A stretch of 64,000 nt of DNA from Echinicola strongylocentroti (GTDB taxonomy: Bacteria > Bacteroidota > Bacteroidia > Cytophagales > Cyclobacteriaceae), in NCBI RefSeq assembly GCF_003260975.1, contig NZ_CP030041.1, positions 2,713,001 through 2,777,000 on the forward strand, in the 5' to 3' direction. This document shows positions 25,840-34,767 of the stretch, piece after piece; the first letter of the stretch is position 1; every line of letters starts with the position of its first letter. Below the pieces are notes generated by a model. The model was not told where the DNA came from, ran no database searches, and was given only the letters and a program-made list of their open reading frames with translations. A program made the translations under genes and the position numbers.

Positions 25840-26618
25840 TCAATGCCGTTTAGTTAAGGGTATGTCCTCCTTTTCATGTACCTAAAAGTCCTTTTTTTGA
25901 TTGGCTTTGGCTGGGGAAACCTGATCATCTTGGTGGATTTTATCCTTTTCCTTTTTTCCATTGATGAAAAAAGAAAGAAAAAAATCTAGGCCGGTGGTAT
26001 GCCTTTTAAAATGGAACATGGATTTACCCTGCGACCGAGATCCGTCACCCATTTTAATTTCCACCCGATGGCTACGACCTAAAAGTGAGTGGGTCTCGCT
26101 GTTCCACGACGCGAGCCAACTCCCTTTCTTAACGGCCTCCACCATCGGCTGGAAAACAGGCATACCAAGGGCCGTAATAAGGAAGCGATACCTTTTTTGG
26201 ATCAGGGGGGCTTATAGTTCTCGCTCAACTTGGTTACTTAAGAAAATATACCACTACATGGAATAATGATGATAATTTATCCATAAGAAACTTATTAATC
26301 GGATCCGCCTTGCAGGTATTGGGCGTTAAGAAATTAAATAGCGGGTGGGCAAAAAGGCAGGCTTGTTTGACGAAATGCTGCCCTAAAAGAATGTTGGCAG
26401 CTAAAAAGGAGGAGTTTGCCTGCATGAGGGCAGGTTTTAATTTTAGGCCAATAGATGCACAGCGGCGGGGTTTTTTGGTTACTTTTTTGACCTGAAGCAA
26501 AAAAGTAACAAAGGTAAAGGGATGAAAAACACCTAGGAATTTAGCTAGAAAAATAGCTGCCCAAGGGAAAAATATAGAACCCATATTTTCCAGATTCACA
26601 CTAACTAAACGGCATTGA
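25840..26618. repeat. Segment bounded by 17-bp perfect inverted repeats (family C)
   Basis: TCAATGCCGTTTAGTTA at 25840-25856 is exactly complementary to 26602-26618. Parts of the interior recur in degenerate form at about 21.12-21.19 kb (CACTA.ATGGAATAA.GATG) and 38.06-38.16 kb (GTTTAGTTAAGGG...ATCCT). No intact gene inside. Confidence 0.6.
26478..26509. repeat. Perfect 12-bp stem hairpin
   Basis: GTTACTTTTTTG / CAAAAAAGTAAC with an 8-nt loop. This is a hairpin type I associate with dispersed intergenic repeats in Bacteroidota. Role unknown. Confidence 0.7.
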
Positions 26619-26667
26619 TTCCGGGTTCAACACCTGCATCTTACCAAACCAACTTCCACGATATAAA

Positions 26668-26704
26668 AGCCTATCTATTGCGATCTGAAATTGCTTCAAA
26701 ATCA
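26668..26704 (+). repeat. Family A left-arm fragment, A5
   Basis: AGCCTATCTATTGCGATCTG and the following TTGCTTCAAAATCA match positions about 14-50 of full-length family A copies, with no ends. It stops a few bases short of the stop codon of the next gene. Confidence 0.55.
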
Positions 26705-26709
26705 ATGAA

Positions 26710-27498
26710 TCAATTGGCGTCAATAATGTCCTGTGAGATGATCTTATAAATCTCTGCTATTTGATCATTATAGTTCAGGAACTGGTGATGCATGTCCAAC
26801 ACATTCAGGTCCCCTCGAACTGCGGGGCCCGTTTGGGCGGCTTTGGCACCTATTTCCAGGGTTTTACTGATTTGTTCTATAATAAGCGGCTGCAACATAT
26901 CAAAGTCCAATCCCTGTCTTCGCATCACTTCTTCCGCTATTCTGATCATGTGATTGGTAAAATTACTTGCAAACACCGCTGCTATATGCAGGGCCTTCCG
27001 ATCCTTGGACTTCACCACATAACAATTGGGGGAGAGGCTCTTGGCGAGTTTTTTGAGGCATAGAAGTGTGGCCTGATCGTCTGACTCCAATAGAAAGGGC
27101 ACTTCGTCCATTTCTATCTGCCGAGACTTGCTAAAACTCTGCAAAGGATAAAATATCCCTGTATAGCTGGCCGAACTGTAATTTAGCACATCCAAGGGCA
27201 TGCTGCCAGAGGTGTGCACAAGGATGCTGTTTTCCGGCAAAATAATGGCATCGGCAATCTGGCTGATGGCCGCATCGGCAACGGCTATGATATAGACCCT
27301 TGCTTGGCTTTCAGAAAAATCAAGGTCCGTTTTGACTTCGGCAGTATAAAGCTGATTGACAATTTTTTCGGCTCTATGAAAGTCCCTACTATAAATCTCC
27401 GTGACGGTATGACCTGCATTTTCCAGCGCTGGCGCCAAATGCCAAGCGACATTGCCGGTACCAATCACTGCTATTTTGTATTTTCCCATAGGGCTCAA
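26710..27498 (-). CDS. Rossmann-like protein with DUF2520 domain (ProC-related)
   Basis: 262 aa. N-terminal NADP-binding fold (YKIAVIGTGNVAWHLAPALE, residues 6-25) related to pyrroline-5-carboxylate reductase/F420-type oxidoreductases. The C-terminal DUF2520 helical part contains HIAAVFASNFTNHM and TGPAVRGD. The chemical role of this family is unknown. Start at ATG 27498; a second in-frame ATG three codons on (MGKYKIAVIG) is equally plausible. Transcribed alone, between repeats. Confidence 0.88.
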   Translation of the reverse strand: MSPMGKYKIAVIGTGNVAWHLAPALENAGHTVTEIYSRDFHRAEKIVNQLYTAEVKTDLDFSESQARVYIIAVADAAISQIADAIILPENSILVHTSGSMPLDVLNYSSASYTGIFYPLQSFSKSRQIEMDEVPFLLESDDQATLLCLKKLAKSLSPNCYVVKSKDRKALHIAAVFASNFTNHMIRIAEEVMRRQGLDFDMLQPLIIEQISKTLEIGAKAAQTGPAVRGDLNVLDMHHQFLNYNDQIAEIYKIISQDIIDAN

Positions 27499-27533
27499 CG
27501 TTGTTTTTGTTGGTTCCTAAATTACAGGTTTAA

Positions 27534-27699
27534 CCCGGATTATGCGTTAGGAATCGTAGTGAGAGCTGAAAGTGCAAGAAAATCAGTTAGTTTGGAGGTA
27601 TTAGCGTAGCACCGCTACGGTTATGCCGAAAACTAAAGTGAAATGGCTGATTTTGAAGCAGTTTCAGGTCGCAACAGATAGGCTAATGCATATTCCGGG
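27534..27699 (-). repeat. Family A foldback element, copy A6
   Basis: 166 bp, reversed, between identical TTTAA repeats (27529-27533 and 27700-27704). Arms of about 80 nt pair around the centre near the GTAGCACCGCTAC segment. It shares almost all positions with A7. Confidence 0.9.
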
Positions 27700-27714
27700 T
27701 TTAACCCAAACCAT

Positions 27715-27746
27715 AAAAAAGCCCGCTCCTTAATTTGGAAGCGGGC
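27715..27746 (-). terminator. Intrinsic terminator of the ccm operon
   Basis: Minus-strand stem GCCCGCTTCC / GGAGCGGGC followed by TTTTTTAT. It begins 13 bp beyond the ccmF stop. Confidence 0.9.
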
Positions 27747-27759
27747 GGCTAATATTTAT

Positions 27760-30288
27760 TTACTCGAGACCCTTGTCCCGCATTTTTACGAATTCATCAT
27801 AGCGCCTGTAAATCGCTACTGCAAACCCCATCAACATGACGATGGTACCCATCCATAGCACATTGATATAGGGTTTTACGAGTGCTTTCATCACCACATA
27901 ATCTTTCTGATGACTATTCACCGTAAAAATAAACTGGTTACTTTCAGGGCTGATATTATCCACTTGGACTTTGATGCCCAAGTCATGGTTGGTCACCGGT
28001 ATTCTTCCTACTTGATTTCCCCGGATCAGGAAAATGGGCTCTAGACGGATTTGTCTGTCATGGTCCTGAACGACCAAGTTCGCTTTTACGGCGACATCAC
28101 CTTCTTTTAGCTCCACCCCATCTACATTTTCCACGACTTCTCCACCTTCAAAAGTGGTCACATAATCACCTAAGTGAAACTGCTCTCCCGGAGTAGCTTT
28201 GTACTCTTTGTCCTCGCCCCACTCAGGGTCGTCATAACTATTGATAGCAGAAATGTGTGTATAAAGATCCTTGTTCAGGTAATGTTTGGAATCAGGTGAA
28301 GAGATCAACCCCATAGTGGGATTGGGCTGTGACATCGGAAACAGCGTAAACTGCAGCTGCTGATCTTGATAATACTCGATTTCGAAATAGCTGTTTTCTT
28401 CCAAAACAATATCTACTTCATCACCTTTTTTGTGGTAAGTTTCCTCATCTATGACAATATCTTCTAAGGCGATCGCTTTGTTCTGTTGTCCCGTCATTTC
28501 GAGCTTACGCACACTGACATAGCCGGGCACTCCCTCCAGTTTCTTGTGTCTTCCACGATAGACCACTTCATAATCTTTCATCTGAAGTGGCTGGTTGACC
28601 CAGAGGAGGACATTTTCCTTGTTCAGCTCATCTTCCCAATCCCGCTTATAGGTAAGGCCAGACATGTTAATACTGACCGTATCCGAATAACCGGAAGAAA
28701 ACATGATACCGATGAGCATCAATCCTATCCCGATATGGGCCAGTGACCCACCGGCCAGTTTGAAGGTGGATTTGCGAAGTAGCTTGGTAAGAATGGTGGC
28801 ATTGGCCACCACAGTAAAGGTACCCGCCATGACGATGATCATATAGGTAATGTTCCATACTTGTGCCAAGCTGATGATAATAGCAGACAACAACAAGGAA
28901 ATAATATAAGGTGTCACCAAGGCACTTTTTAAGGCCGCCTTGTCCATCTTTTTCCACCAGAAGAATTGTCCCACGGCGGTAAGCAAGGCCACGACTACCC
29001 CAAACCAAAGTTGGAATTTAGTGTAAAACTCAACCTGATCTGCCGGAGGTGCCATATTGGAGATCCCTCCAAAAGCCTCTATGATGGCATTATAAACTGG
29101 AATGGAAGTCGGCAGGATTACCTGAAAGGCCATCAGACTCAAGACCGTGGCACCAATAAATATCCAAAACTCCCGAGAGTAAACAGAAGCTTCCCTTTCA
29201 GAACTTGGAATGTCTTTCCAGGCCCTGACAGAAAAGAAAATCGCTACAAACAGGAAAAAGAACAGGTAAATCAGCAATTGGCCCGAAAGGCCCAAATCCG
29301 TAAAGGAGTGTACGGAAGTGTCTCCCAACACACCACTTCTCACCAAGAATGTAGCATAAAGCACTAAAATAAACTGCGTAATTACTAAAACGATGGAAGT
29401 CTTCAGGGCGGTGCTACTTTTCTTAAAGGTGATCATGGTGTGGATAGATGCCACAATGATCAGCCAAGGGACATAGGAGGCATTTTCCACTGGATCCCAG
29501 TTCCAATAGCCCCCAAAGTTCAAGGTGACATAAGCCCAATAAGCCCCCATGATGATGCCCATACCCAAAATGGAAGCGGAGAAAATAGTCCAAGGAAGTG
29601 CTGGCCTGATCCATTCTTTGTAGCGCCCTGTCCACAGCCCTGCCATCAAGTACGCAAAAGGCACAAGTGTAGAAGCATAGCCCAAGAAAAGTGTCGGAGG
29701 ATGGATCACCATCCAGATATTTTGCAAGAGCGGGTTAAGACCAGTGCCATCTTCGGGAACGAAATCAGGGTTCATTTGGAAAATGGGCGCATTGGCCACA
29801 TCCCTCAAGAGAATAAAAGGGGAACTACCGATCTTCAAATCACCAATCACCACACCTAGGATCATGGAGACCAAGAACGCTTGCACCAACGAAAACACCA
29901 CCATAACAGGGCCTTCCCACGACTTGTTGGTGTGAATCAAGAACAAGCCCAACAGGACATCCCAAAATATCCAAAGGATAAAACTCCCTTCTTGCCCTTC
30001 CCAGAAACTGGAAATCATATAATGCACCGGCAGTGCTTCGGAGGAGTGAGAATAGGCGTAGAAATATTCGAAACGGTGATTATAAATTATATTAAAAAGG
30101 ATCACGCCAATGGATACGGCGGATACCGCATGGATATAAAAGAAAATTCTGCTGAATTTTCTCCAAGAGGCCTTTTCCGTTTCGGGTACTATGGTGTATT
30201 GATAATAGGACCAAGCGGTGATGATCGCACTAACAAAAGCCAAGATCACCATGAAATGGCCCAGGTTACCAATAAAGGTATTAATCAT
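27760..30288 (-). CDS. ccmF: Cytochrome c haem lyase subunit CcmF
   Basis: 842 aa, large for CcmF (E. coli 647). About fifteen membrane helices with the WWD-type haem motif GGYWNWDPVENASYVPW (about 255-271) and SSFWEGQEGSFILW. A big periplasmic beta domain lies at about residues 560-800, followed by a final helix (INVLWMGTIVMLMGFAVAIY). It attaches haem delivered by CcmE to apocytochrome c outside the inner membrane. Fourth and last gene of the ccmC-D-E-F operon. No CcmH/CcmG gene follows. Confidence 0.93.
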   Translation of the reverse strand: MINTFIGNLGHFMVILAFVSAIITAWSYYQYTIVPETEKASWRKFSRIFFYIHAVSAVSIGVILFNIIYNHRFEYFYAYSHSSEALPVHYMISSFWEGQEGSFILWIFWDVLLGLFLIHTNKSWEGPVMVVFSLVQAFLVSMILGVVIGDLKIGSSPFILLRDVANAPIFQMNPDFVPEDGTGLNPLLQNIWMVIHPPTLFLGYASTLVPFAYLMAGLWTGRYKEWIRPALPWTIFSASILGMGIIMGAYWAYVTLNFGGYWNWDPVENASYVPWLIIVASIHTMITFKKSSTALKTSIVLVITQFILVLYATFLVRSGVLGDTSVHSFTDLGLSGQLLIYLFFFLFVAIFFSVRAWKDIPSSEREASVYSREFWIFIGATVLSLMAFQVILPTSIPVYNAIIEAFGGISNMAPPADQVEFYTKFQLWFGVVVALLTAVGQFFWWKKMDKAALKSALVTPYIISLLLSAIIISLAQVWNITYMIIVMAGTFTVVANATILTKLLRKSTFKLAGGSLAHIGIGLMLIGIMFSSGYSDTVSINMSGLTYKRDWEDELNKENVLLWVNQPLQMKDYEVVYRGRHKKLEGVPGYVSVRKLEMTGQQNKAIALEDIVIDEETYHKKGDEVDIVLEENSYFEIEYYQDQQLQFTLFPMSQPNPTMGLISSPDSKHYLNKDLYTHISAINSYDDPEWGEDKEYKATPGEQFHLGDYVTTFEGGEVVENVDGVELKEGDVAVKANLVVQDHDRQIRLEPIFLIRGNQVGRIPVTNHDLGIKVQVDNISPESNQFIFTVNSHQKDYVVMKALVKPYINVLWMGTIVMLMGFAVAIYRRYDEFVKMRDKGLE

Positions 30289-30329
30289 AATTTTTTACAT
30301 AAATCAGGTTGAGCAATGGGACAGGTCAG

Positions 30330-30755
30330 TTATTTCTTGGACGCGGTAACCTCTCTAAATTCGTTGTCCTGGTATTTTGATGGGCACTTCATCAGGATCT
30401 TGTCGGCAACAAACATCTGATCGGTCTTATACGCACCGATAACCACGACTTGTTCCGATCTGGTAAAATCAGCGGGAACAGGTTCGTTATAATACACTTG
30501 CTGTTCGGTACCGTCATTATCTACCATGGTAAAGGTAAAGGAGGTTTTGTCCTCGCCTACTTCCAGTCCAGTGACGGTGCCACGGCTGTCCTTTTTTAAG
30601 TGGCCGACCACATGGATAGGGTCTTCATCTCCATTACTGGCCATTTCCTTTGCAGTAGAGAAGCTTTCGTAAGAGCTGGCATCTCCTATAGAGGAAATAA
30701 TGATGACGATCGCCACCGCGATAATTCCAAGACCGATGATATGTCCTTTTTTCAT
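30330..30755 (-). CDS. ccmE: Haem chaperone CcmE, Cys-type (CxxxY)
   Basis: 141 aa. N-terminal membrane anchor (IIGLGIIAVAIVIII) and a periplasmic OB-fold with HVVGHLKKDSRGTVTG and YYNEPVPADF. The usual covalent haem ligand motif HxxxY is replaced by CxxxY: Cys124-P-S-K-Tyr128 near the C-terminus. Such Cys-type CcmE proteins are known from archaea and sulfate reducers in the reduced 'System I*'. It shuttles haem from CcmC to CcmF. In operon: 84 bp after the ccmD-like gene and 42 bp before ccmF. Confidence 0.92.
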   Translation of the reverse strand: MKKGHIIGLGIIAVAIVIIISSIGDASSYESFSTAKEMASNGDEDPIHVVGHLKKDSRGTVTGLEVGEDKTSFTFTMVDNDGTEQQVYYNEPVPADFTRSEQVVVIGAYKTDQMFVADKILMKCPSKYQDNEFREVTASKK

Positions 30756-30838
30756 GAGTTGTTTACGTTAATCAGCGGATGGTATTCCGCAGATGGATGT
30801 ACTTAGAAACCTTACGCAAATCCCAAGGGGAGGTTTGC

Positions 30839-31081
30839 TCAGTTTCTAAATTCTTTTTCAAGTCGGGACAGTTTTTTGTCTGTACCTATAAGGTAAACCA
30901 AAATTCCTCCCATAACAATTCCAATTACGCCCACTAGCACGTAGATTTTTCCATTGGACCGCATCTCGTCGGCCATGTCTACACTATAGTTTTCGTAATC
31001 TTCGGTATTGATTTCTTTCTTTTCCTGCCCCATCACCTGTAGGCTGATAAACAGCAGGAAAACCACTAGCCACTTTTGCAT
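30839..31081 (-). CDS. ccmD: CcmD-like small membrane protein
   Basis: 80 aa. Signal-like N-terminus (MQKWLVVFLLFISLQVMGQ) and one membrane helix (IYVLVGVIGIVMGGILVYLI) followed by a basic tail with KKLSRLEKEFRN. This matches the Bacteroidota CcmD family, which stabilises CcmC in haem release. Call rests mostly on size, topology and position 3 bp after ccmC. Confidence 0.8.
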   Translation of the reverse strand: MQKWLVVFLLFISLQVMGQEKKEINTEDYENYSVDMADEMRSNGKIYVLVGVIGIVMGGILVYLIGTDKKLSRLEKEFRN

Positions 31082-31084
31082 TTG

Positions 31085-31786
31085 CTATTGATTGATAAGT
31101 TTATCTTCTATTATTCTTTCCAGTCGCTTGGCCCTGATGCGGAGGCTTGCCAACCACACTCCCAGCAAAGTCCAAGCGATGATCGCCGGGTAGAAGACCA
31201 TTCGGAGATTGCTGTCAAGGTCATAGGCATTAAAGCCCGGGTTACCACCATTTCCTGGATGAAGGCTGTCCGTAAGCCGCGGCAACACAAAAATCAACGG
31301 GATAAATGCAGCAAACGCAAAAATATTATAAACAGCGCCGATCCTGGCACGTTGGTGGACATCCACTAGGGAGTTTCTAAGGATGAGGTAGGCAAAATAA
31401 ATGAGCAAACCAATGGCTGCTGCATTCTGCTTGGGATCACCACTCCAATAATCTCCCCAAGTAAACTTGGCCCATAGCATGCCGGTTATGATCCCTAACA
31501 CACCGAACAGGATCGCTGCATTGGTAAATTCTATAGCGATGTCATCGTCTTGCAGGTTTCCTGACCTTAAATACTTCACACTATAAATGACCGCCACCAC
31601 CAACATAATGATCATGCCAAACCACATGGTCACATGAAAATGAAGGGCCCGGATGGTTTCATTGAGAATGGGTAATCTAGGTGCTTCGAAGAGAAGGCCG
31701 GCGATGATCGTGTAAGCTAAGAGAATGACCGCCAATACTTTCCACCAATTTGCTCGCATGGTTATTACTTTGCTATTGTGGTGCAA
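31085..31786 (-). CDS. ccmC: Haem exporter/handling protein CcmC
   Basis: 233 aa as given (TTG start); the ATG ten codons further in (MRANWWKVLAVILL) is the likelier start. Six membrane helices and the tryptophan-rich haem motif WGDYWSGDPKQNAAAIG, with His ligands on both sides (FHVTMWFG). It presents haem to CcmE. First gene of the ccm operon. Confidence 0.92.
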   Translation of the reverse strand: MHHNSKVITMRANWWKVLAVILLAYTIIAGLLFEAPRLPILNETIRALHFHVTMWFGMIIMLVVAVIYSVKYLRSGNLQDDDIAIEFTNAAILFGVLGIITGMLWAKFTWGDYWSGDPKQNAAAIGLLIYFAYLILRNSLVDVHQRARIGAVYNIFAFAAFIPLIFVLPRLTDSLHPGNGGNPGFNAYDLDSNLRMVFYPAIIAWTLLGVWLASLRIRAKRLERIIEDKLINQ

Positions 31787-32001
31787 AAGTAAGGTATAAC
31801 TTCTTCATTTTCGACCTTTTCATCAAAAAGTTGACCGGCGGCGATTGTTTAGGCATCCTAAGGGATAAATTTTCTCCCTTCGCATACCCCTCGGTCCCCT
31901 AAAAGGGGAGGAGCCCGCGCTCGGTGTACGGTAAACTGTAAGCGGTAACCAGCGGCCGATTCAATGGTGAGTTGACGTTAGACAGTGGGCAGTCTTCCAA
32001 T

Positions 32002-32045
32002 AAAAAACGCCAAGCCCTCTTAATAGAATGTAGAGTTCTTGGCGC
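32002..32045 (-). terminator. Intrinsic terminator of ndk
   Basis: Minus-strand stem CGCCAAG / CTTGGCG with a long loop, followed by TTTTTTATT. About 30 bp after the ndk stop. Confidence 0.75.
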
Positions 32046-32073
32046 TTTAGGTTTTAGCAGGATAAAACTGCGT

Positions 32074-32496
32074 TTATTTTATGCGTTCCAATTGGCTGAA
32101 GAAGAAGCTTCCTTCGATTTCGGCGTTTTCATCAGAGTCAGATCCGTGGACGGCGTTGGCTTCGATAGACTTGGCAAACAATTTTCTGATGGTTCCATCT
32201 GCTGCCTCAGCAGGGTTTGTGGCCCCGATAAGGGTTCTGAAGTCAGCTACAGCATTGTCTTTTTCGAGGATGGCAGCGATGATCGGACCAGAAGACATGT
32301 AATTGCACAGGTCATTGTAAAAAGGACGCTCTTTGTGCACGGCATAAAATTTACCTGCCAGCGCAGCGGAGAGTTGCGTAGCCTTCAAGGCCACTACCCT
32401 GAATCCAGCTTCTTCGATCATTTTTAGGATAGCACCTGAGTTGCCTTCAGCAAATGCGTCTGGCTTGATCATGGTGAAAGTTCTGTTACTTGCCAT
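32074..32496 (-). CDS. ndk: Nucleoside diphosphate kinase
   Basis: 140 aa, full length. Transfers the gamma phosphate of ATP to NDPs through a phospho-His. Seen: N-terminal [13 protein letters not shown], and the catalytic His117 in NAVHGSDS. Cytoplasmic. Single gene with its own promoter box and terminator. Confidence 0.97.
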   Translation of the reverse strand: MASNRTFTMIKPDAFAEGNSGAILKMIEEAGFRVVALKATQLSAALAGKFYAVHKERPFYNDLCNYMSSGPIIAAILEKDNAVADFRTLIGATNPAEAADGTIRKLFAKSIEANAVHGSDSDENAEIEGSFFFSQLERIK

Positions 32497-32534
32497 TTTG
32501 TTTGTTTTTGAAAATGATGGTTTATATTTGGCTG

Positions 32535-32542
32535 CAAAATTA
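32535..32542 (-). promoter_or_regulatory. Candidate -7 promoter element of ndk
   Basis: On the minus strand TAATTTTG fits TAnnTTTG, about 40 bp before the ndk ATG. No clear -33 TTTG. Confidence 0.4.
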
Positions 32543-32690
32543 GCGTTTTTACTGGAAACTCAGAATATTTACAATTATTTGTAGGTTATCTTATTCACTA
32601 TAAGACGCTTATATAAATTTGGGATTTTTAAAAAATTATATAGACCTTTGCGTCTTGTGTACTGTAAAAAGTGCTACTAAAATATTGTAG

Positions 32691-33737
32691 ATGCTAGATT
32701 TAGAGTCATTTCAAAAACTGCTGTCCTCACCGAAGAAGATCGTCATCACCACCCATCACAAGCCTGATGCCGACGCTTTGGGATCTTCATTGGGGATGTC
32801 AAATTACCTCAAGAAGAAAGGGCACGACGTGACGGTGATCACCCCTTCAGATTATCCTTCTTTCCTGTATTGGATGAAAGGAAACGATGATGTGGTGAAC
32901 TTCGAGAGGGAAGGCTGTCAAAAAGAGGCCATTGAGTTGATCAATGCGGCTGAGATTATTATGTGCTTGGATTTTTCCTGTTTGAGCCGGATCAATGAAC
33001 TAGGTAAGCTGGTCAAAGAAGCAGATGCCACTAAGGTGAACATTGATCATCACCAAGATCCTGAGGATTTTGCCGATTTCAGGTACTGGAGCACGGACGC
33101 TGCGGCTACCTGTGAGTTGGTTTATGATCTTATCGTGAAGATGGATGAAAAAGACCTTATAGACAGCGATATCGCTGATTGCTTGTATTCCGGGATCATG
33201 ACCGATACAGGCGGGTTTAAGCACCCCAACACCACGAAGCACGTGCATATGGTCACAGCGGAGCTGATCGGTCTAGGTGCTGACAATTCCAAAATCTCCC
33301 GCTTGATATATGACACCAATTCTGTCAATCGCCTAAAATTTATCGGATTTGCGCTAAGCAGACGGCTGGTCATCCATACGGATCTGCATACGGCCTATTT
33401 TTGGATCAGCAAGCGCGACCTGAAAAAATACGATTCGCGGACAGGAGACACAGAAGGGCTGGTGAATTATGCACTTTCCTTGGACGGCATCAAAATCGCT
33501 GCTATGTTTACCGAGCGAAAAGACGGTGTGAAAATCTCCTTCCGATCGATCGAAAACGTGGCGGTAAATAAATTTGCTGCCAAGTATTTTGAAGGTGGAG
33601 GACATAGAAACGCCGCTGGGGGAAAATCCATGGACTCTCTCAAAGACACCATCGAAAGATTCGAGAAATTAATAAAAGAAAATCAAGAACGATTATTAAA
33701 TCAACTAGAATTAGTCAATGAAACCGACAAGGTTTAA
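32691..33737 (+). CDS. DHH/DHHA1 phosphoesterase, NrnA-like
   Basis: 348 aa. The DHH domain has metal ligands HHKPDADALGSSLG (22-35), DFSC, NIDHHQDPEDF and GIMTDTGGF. The C-terminal DHHA1 domain ends in the substrate-binding EGGGHRNAAGG. Members degrade short RNA (nanoRNase) and dephosphorylate pAp, the by-product of PAPS-dependent sulfation; which activity dominates here is unknown. Followed by three FKBP genes 50-80 bp downstream on the same strand. Confidence 0.9.
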   Translation: MLDLESFQKLLSSPKKIVITTHHKPDADALGSSLGMSNYLKKKGHDVTVITPSDYPSFLYWMKGNDDVVNFEREGCQKEAIELINAAEIIMCLDFSCLSRINELGKLVKEADATKVNIDHHQDPEDFADFRYWSTDAAATCELVYDLIVKMDEKDLIDSDIADCLYSGIMTDTGGFKHPNTTKHVHMVTAELIGLGADNSKISRLIYDTNSVNRLKFIGFALSRRLVIHTDLHTAYFWISKRDLKKYDSRTGDTEGLVNYALSLDGIKIAAMFTERKDGVKISFRSIENVAVNKFAAKYFEGGGHRNAAGGKSMDSLKDTIERFEKLIKENQERLLNQLELVNETDKV

Positions 33738-33815
33738 TTAATCAATAAGTTAAAATAAATGATTAATTAAAATCTTCAAGGTTCCATGTGGCCATTGAAA
33801 ACAATCAAACATCAC

Positions 33816-34763
33816 ATGAAAAACATTAAAAGTTTGATGTTGTCAGCCGGTATGGTGGCAGCATGCTTGGGGGTAATCTCTTGCCAAAAAACCAAAACTA
33901 CCGAAGACGGTACCGAGTACACGTACATCGAGGAGGGTAGCGAAAAACCAGAAAACGGCCAGTTTATCATCTATGAATTTACTGCCAAAAACAGCAAGGA
34001 CTCCATATTTATCTCCAGCATTGAGAATGGCGCACCCGCCTACATGATGCACAATGACTCCGTCAAGCGCTACGACACCACTAAGGTAAGACCAGGTATC
34101 GATGAGATCTTCTCCAGTATCCGCAAGGGTGACAGCATACAGTTTACAGCTGCTGCGAGCAAGATTTTTGGGGAAATGAACACTCCTCCTTTCTTAACGG
34201 CCGATGAAAATGTGACCCTTAATATTGGTGTTACCGATATTTTGGATGAATCCGAGATGCAAGACTTCATGACCAAGGTGCAGGAGAAGCAGCAAGCTAA
34301 AATGGCCGAAGAAGCCGAAGCACAGCTTGCCGAGGACATCAAGAAGATCCAAGATTACATGGCAGAAAACAATATCAATGCTACCAAAACTGAATCAGGA
34401 TTATTCTATGTCATCGAAGAAGAAGGTAATGGAGAGACCGTGGAAGAAGGCAATACAGCTGTGGTAAATTATACCGGTTATGTCCTTGAAGATGAAACGA
34501 TCTTTGACACCAGCCTAGAGCACATAGCCAAAGAAAACGACATTTTCAGTGAAGGAAGACCTTATGAGCCATTTGAAGTGATGGTGGGCAAAGGACGTGT
34601 GATCCCCGGATGGGACGAAGGACTTCAACTGCTAAAAGGCGGAAGTAAGGCCAAGTTATTGATTCCTTCTACTTTGGCTTACGGACCTCGTCAGGCTGGT
34701 GAAGTGATCAAGCCAAACTCTGTTTTAGTATTTGACGTAGAAATAGTAGAAGTGCAGAAATAA
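33816..34763 (+). CDS. FKBP-type peptidyl-prolyl isomerase lipoprotein, two-domain
   Basis: 315 aa from the ATG at 33816 (33786 is an alternative). Lipobox GVISC puts the lipidated Cys at 23. A first, degenerate FKBP-like domain covers about residues 25-145. A charged helical linker (EKQQAKMAEEAEAQLAEDIK) leads to a canonical FKBP domain at about 185-315: VVNYTGYVLEDETIFDTS, VIPGWDEGLQLLKGG and FDVEIVEV. The catalytic domain has the insertion between strands (HIAKENDIFSEGRPYEP) common in Bacteroidota. Likely periplasmic or surface folding helper. First of three tandem paralogues. Confidence 0.9.
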   Translation: MKNIKSLMLSAGMVAACLGVISCQKTKTTEDGTEYTYIEEGSEKPENGQFIIYEFTAKNSKDSIFISSIENGAPAYMMHNDSVKRYDTTKVRPGIDEIFSSIRKGDSIQFTAAASKIFGEMNTPPFLTADENVTLNIGVTDILDESEMQDFMTKVQEKQQAKMAEEAEAQLAEDIKKIQDYMAENNINATKTESGLFYVIEEEGNGETVEEGNTAVVNYTGYVLEDETIFDTSLEHIAKENDIFSEGRPYEPFEVMVGKGRVIPGWDEGLQLLKGGSKAKLLIPSTLAYGPRQAGEVIKPNSVLVFDVEIVEVQK

Positions 34764-34767
34764 TTGA

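Larger units (their letters stand above)
25705..26709. other. One-kilobase repeat mosaic without a supported gene
   Basis: Short reading frames here are inconsistent between strands and cover repeats. Contents: a deleted family A element (25788-25838), a segment bounded by a perfect 17-bp inverted repeat (25840-25856 and 26602-26618), a perfect 12-bp stem hairpin (26478-26509) and a family A left-arm fragment (26668-26704) touching the next gene. Confidence 0.6.

Noticed and set aside
26234..26599. 121-codon minus-strand frame in the repeat mosaic
   Set aside because: It is read from repeat DNA including the GTTACTTTTTTG hairpin; low-complexity and no start context. The frames at 25882-26266 fail for the same reason.
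31787..32001. Possible element between ccmC and ndk
   Set aside because: A small CCCCTAAAAGGGG hairpin and AT-poor remnants are seen but no ends, duplications or second copy.
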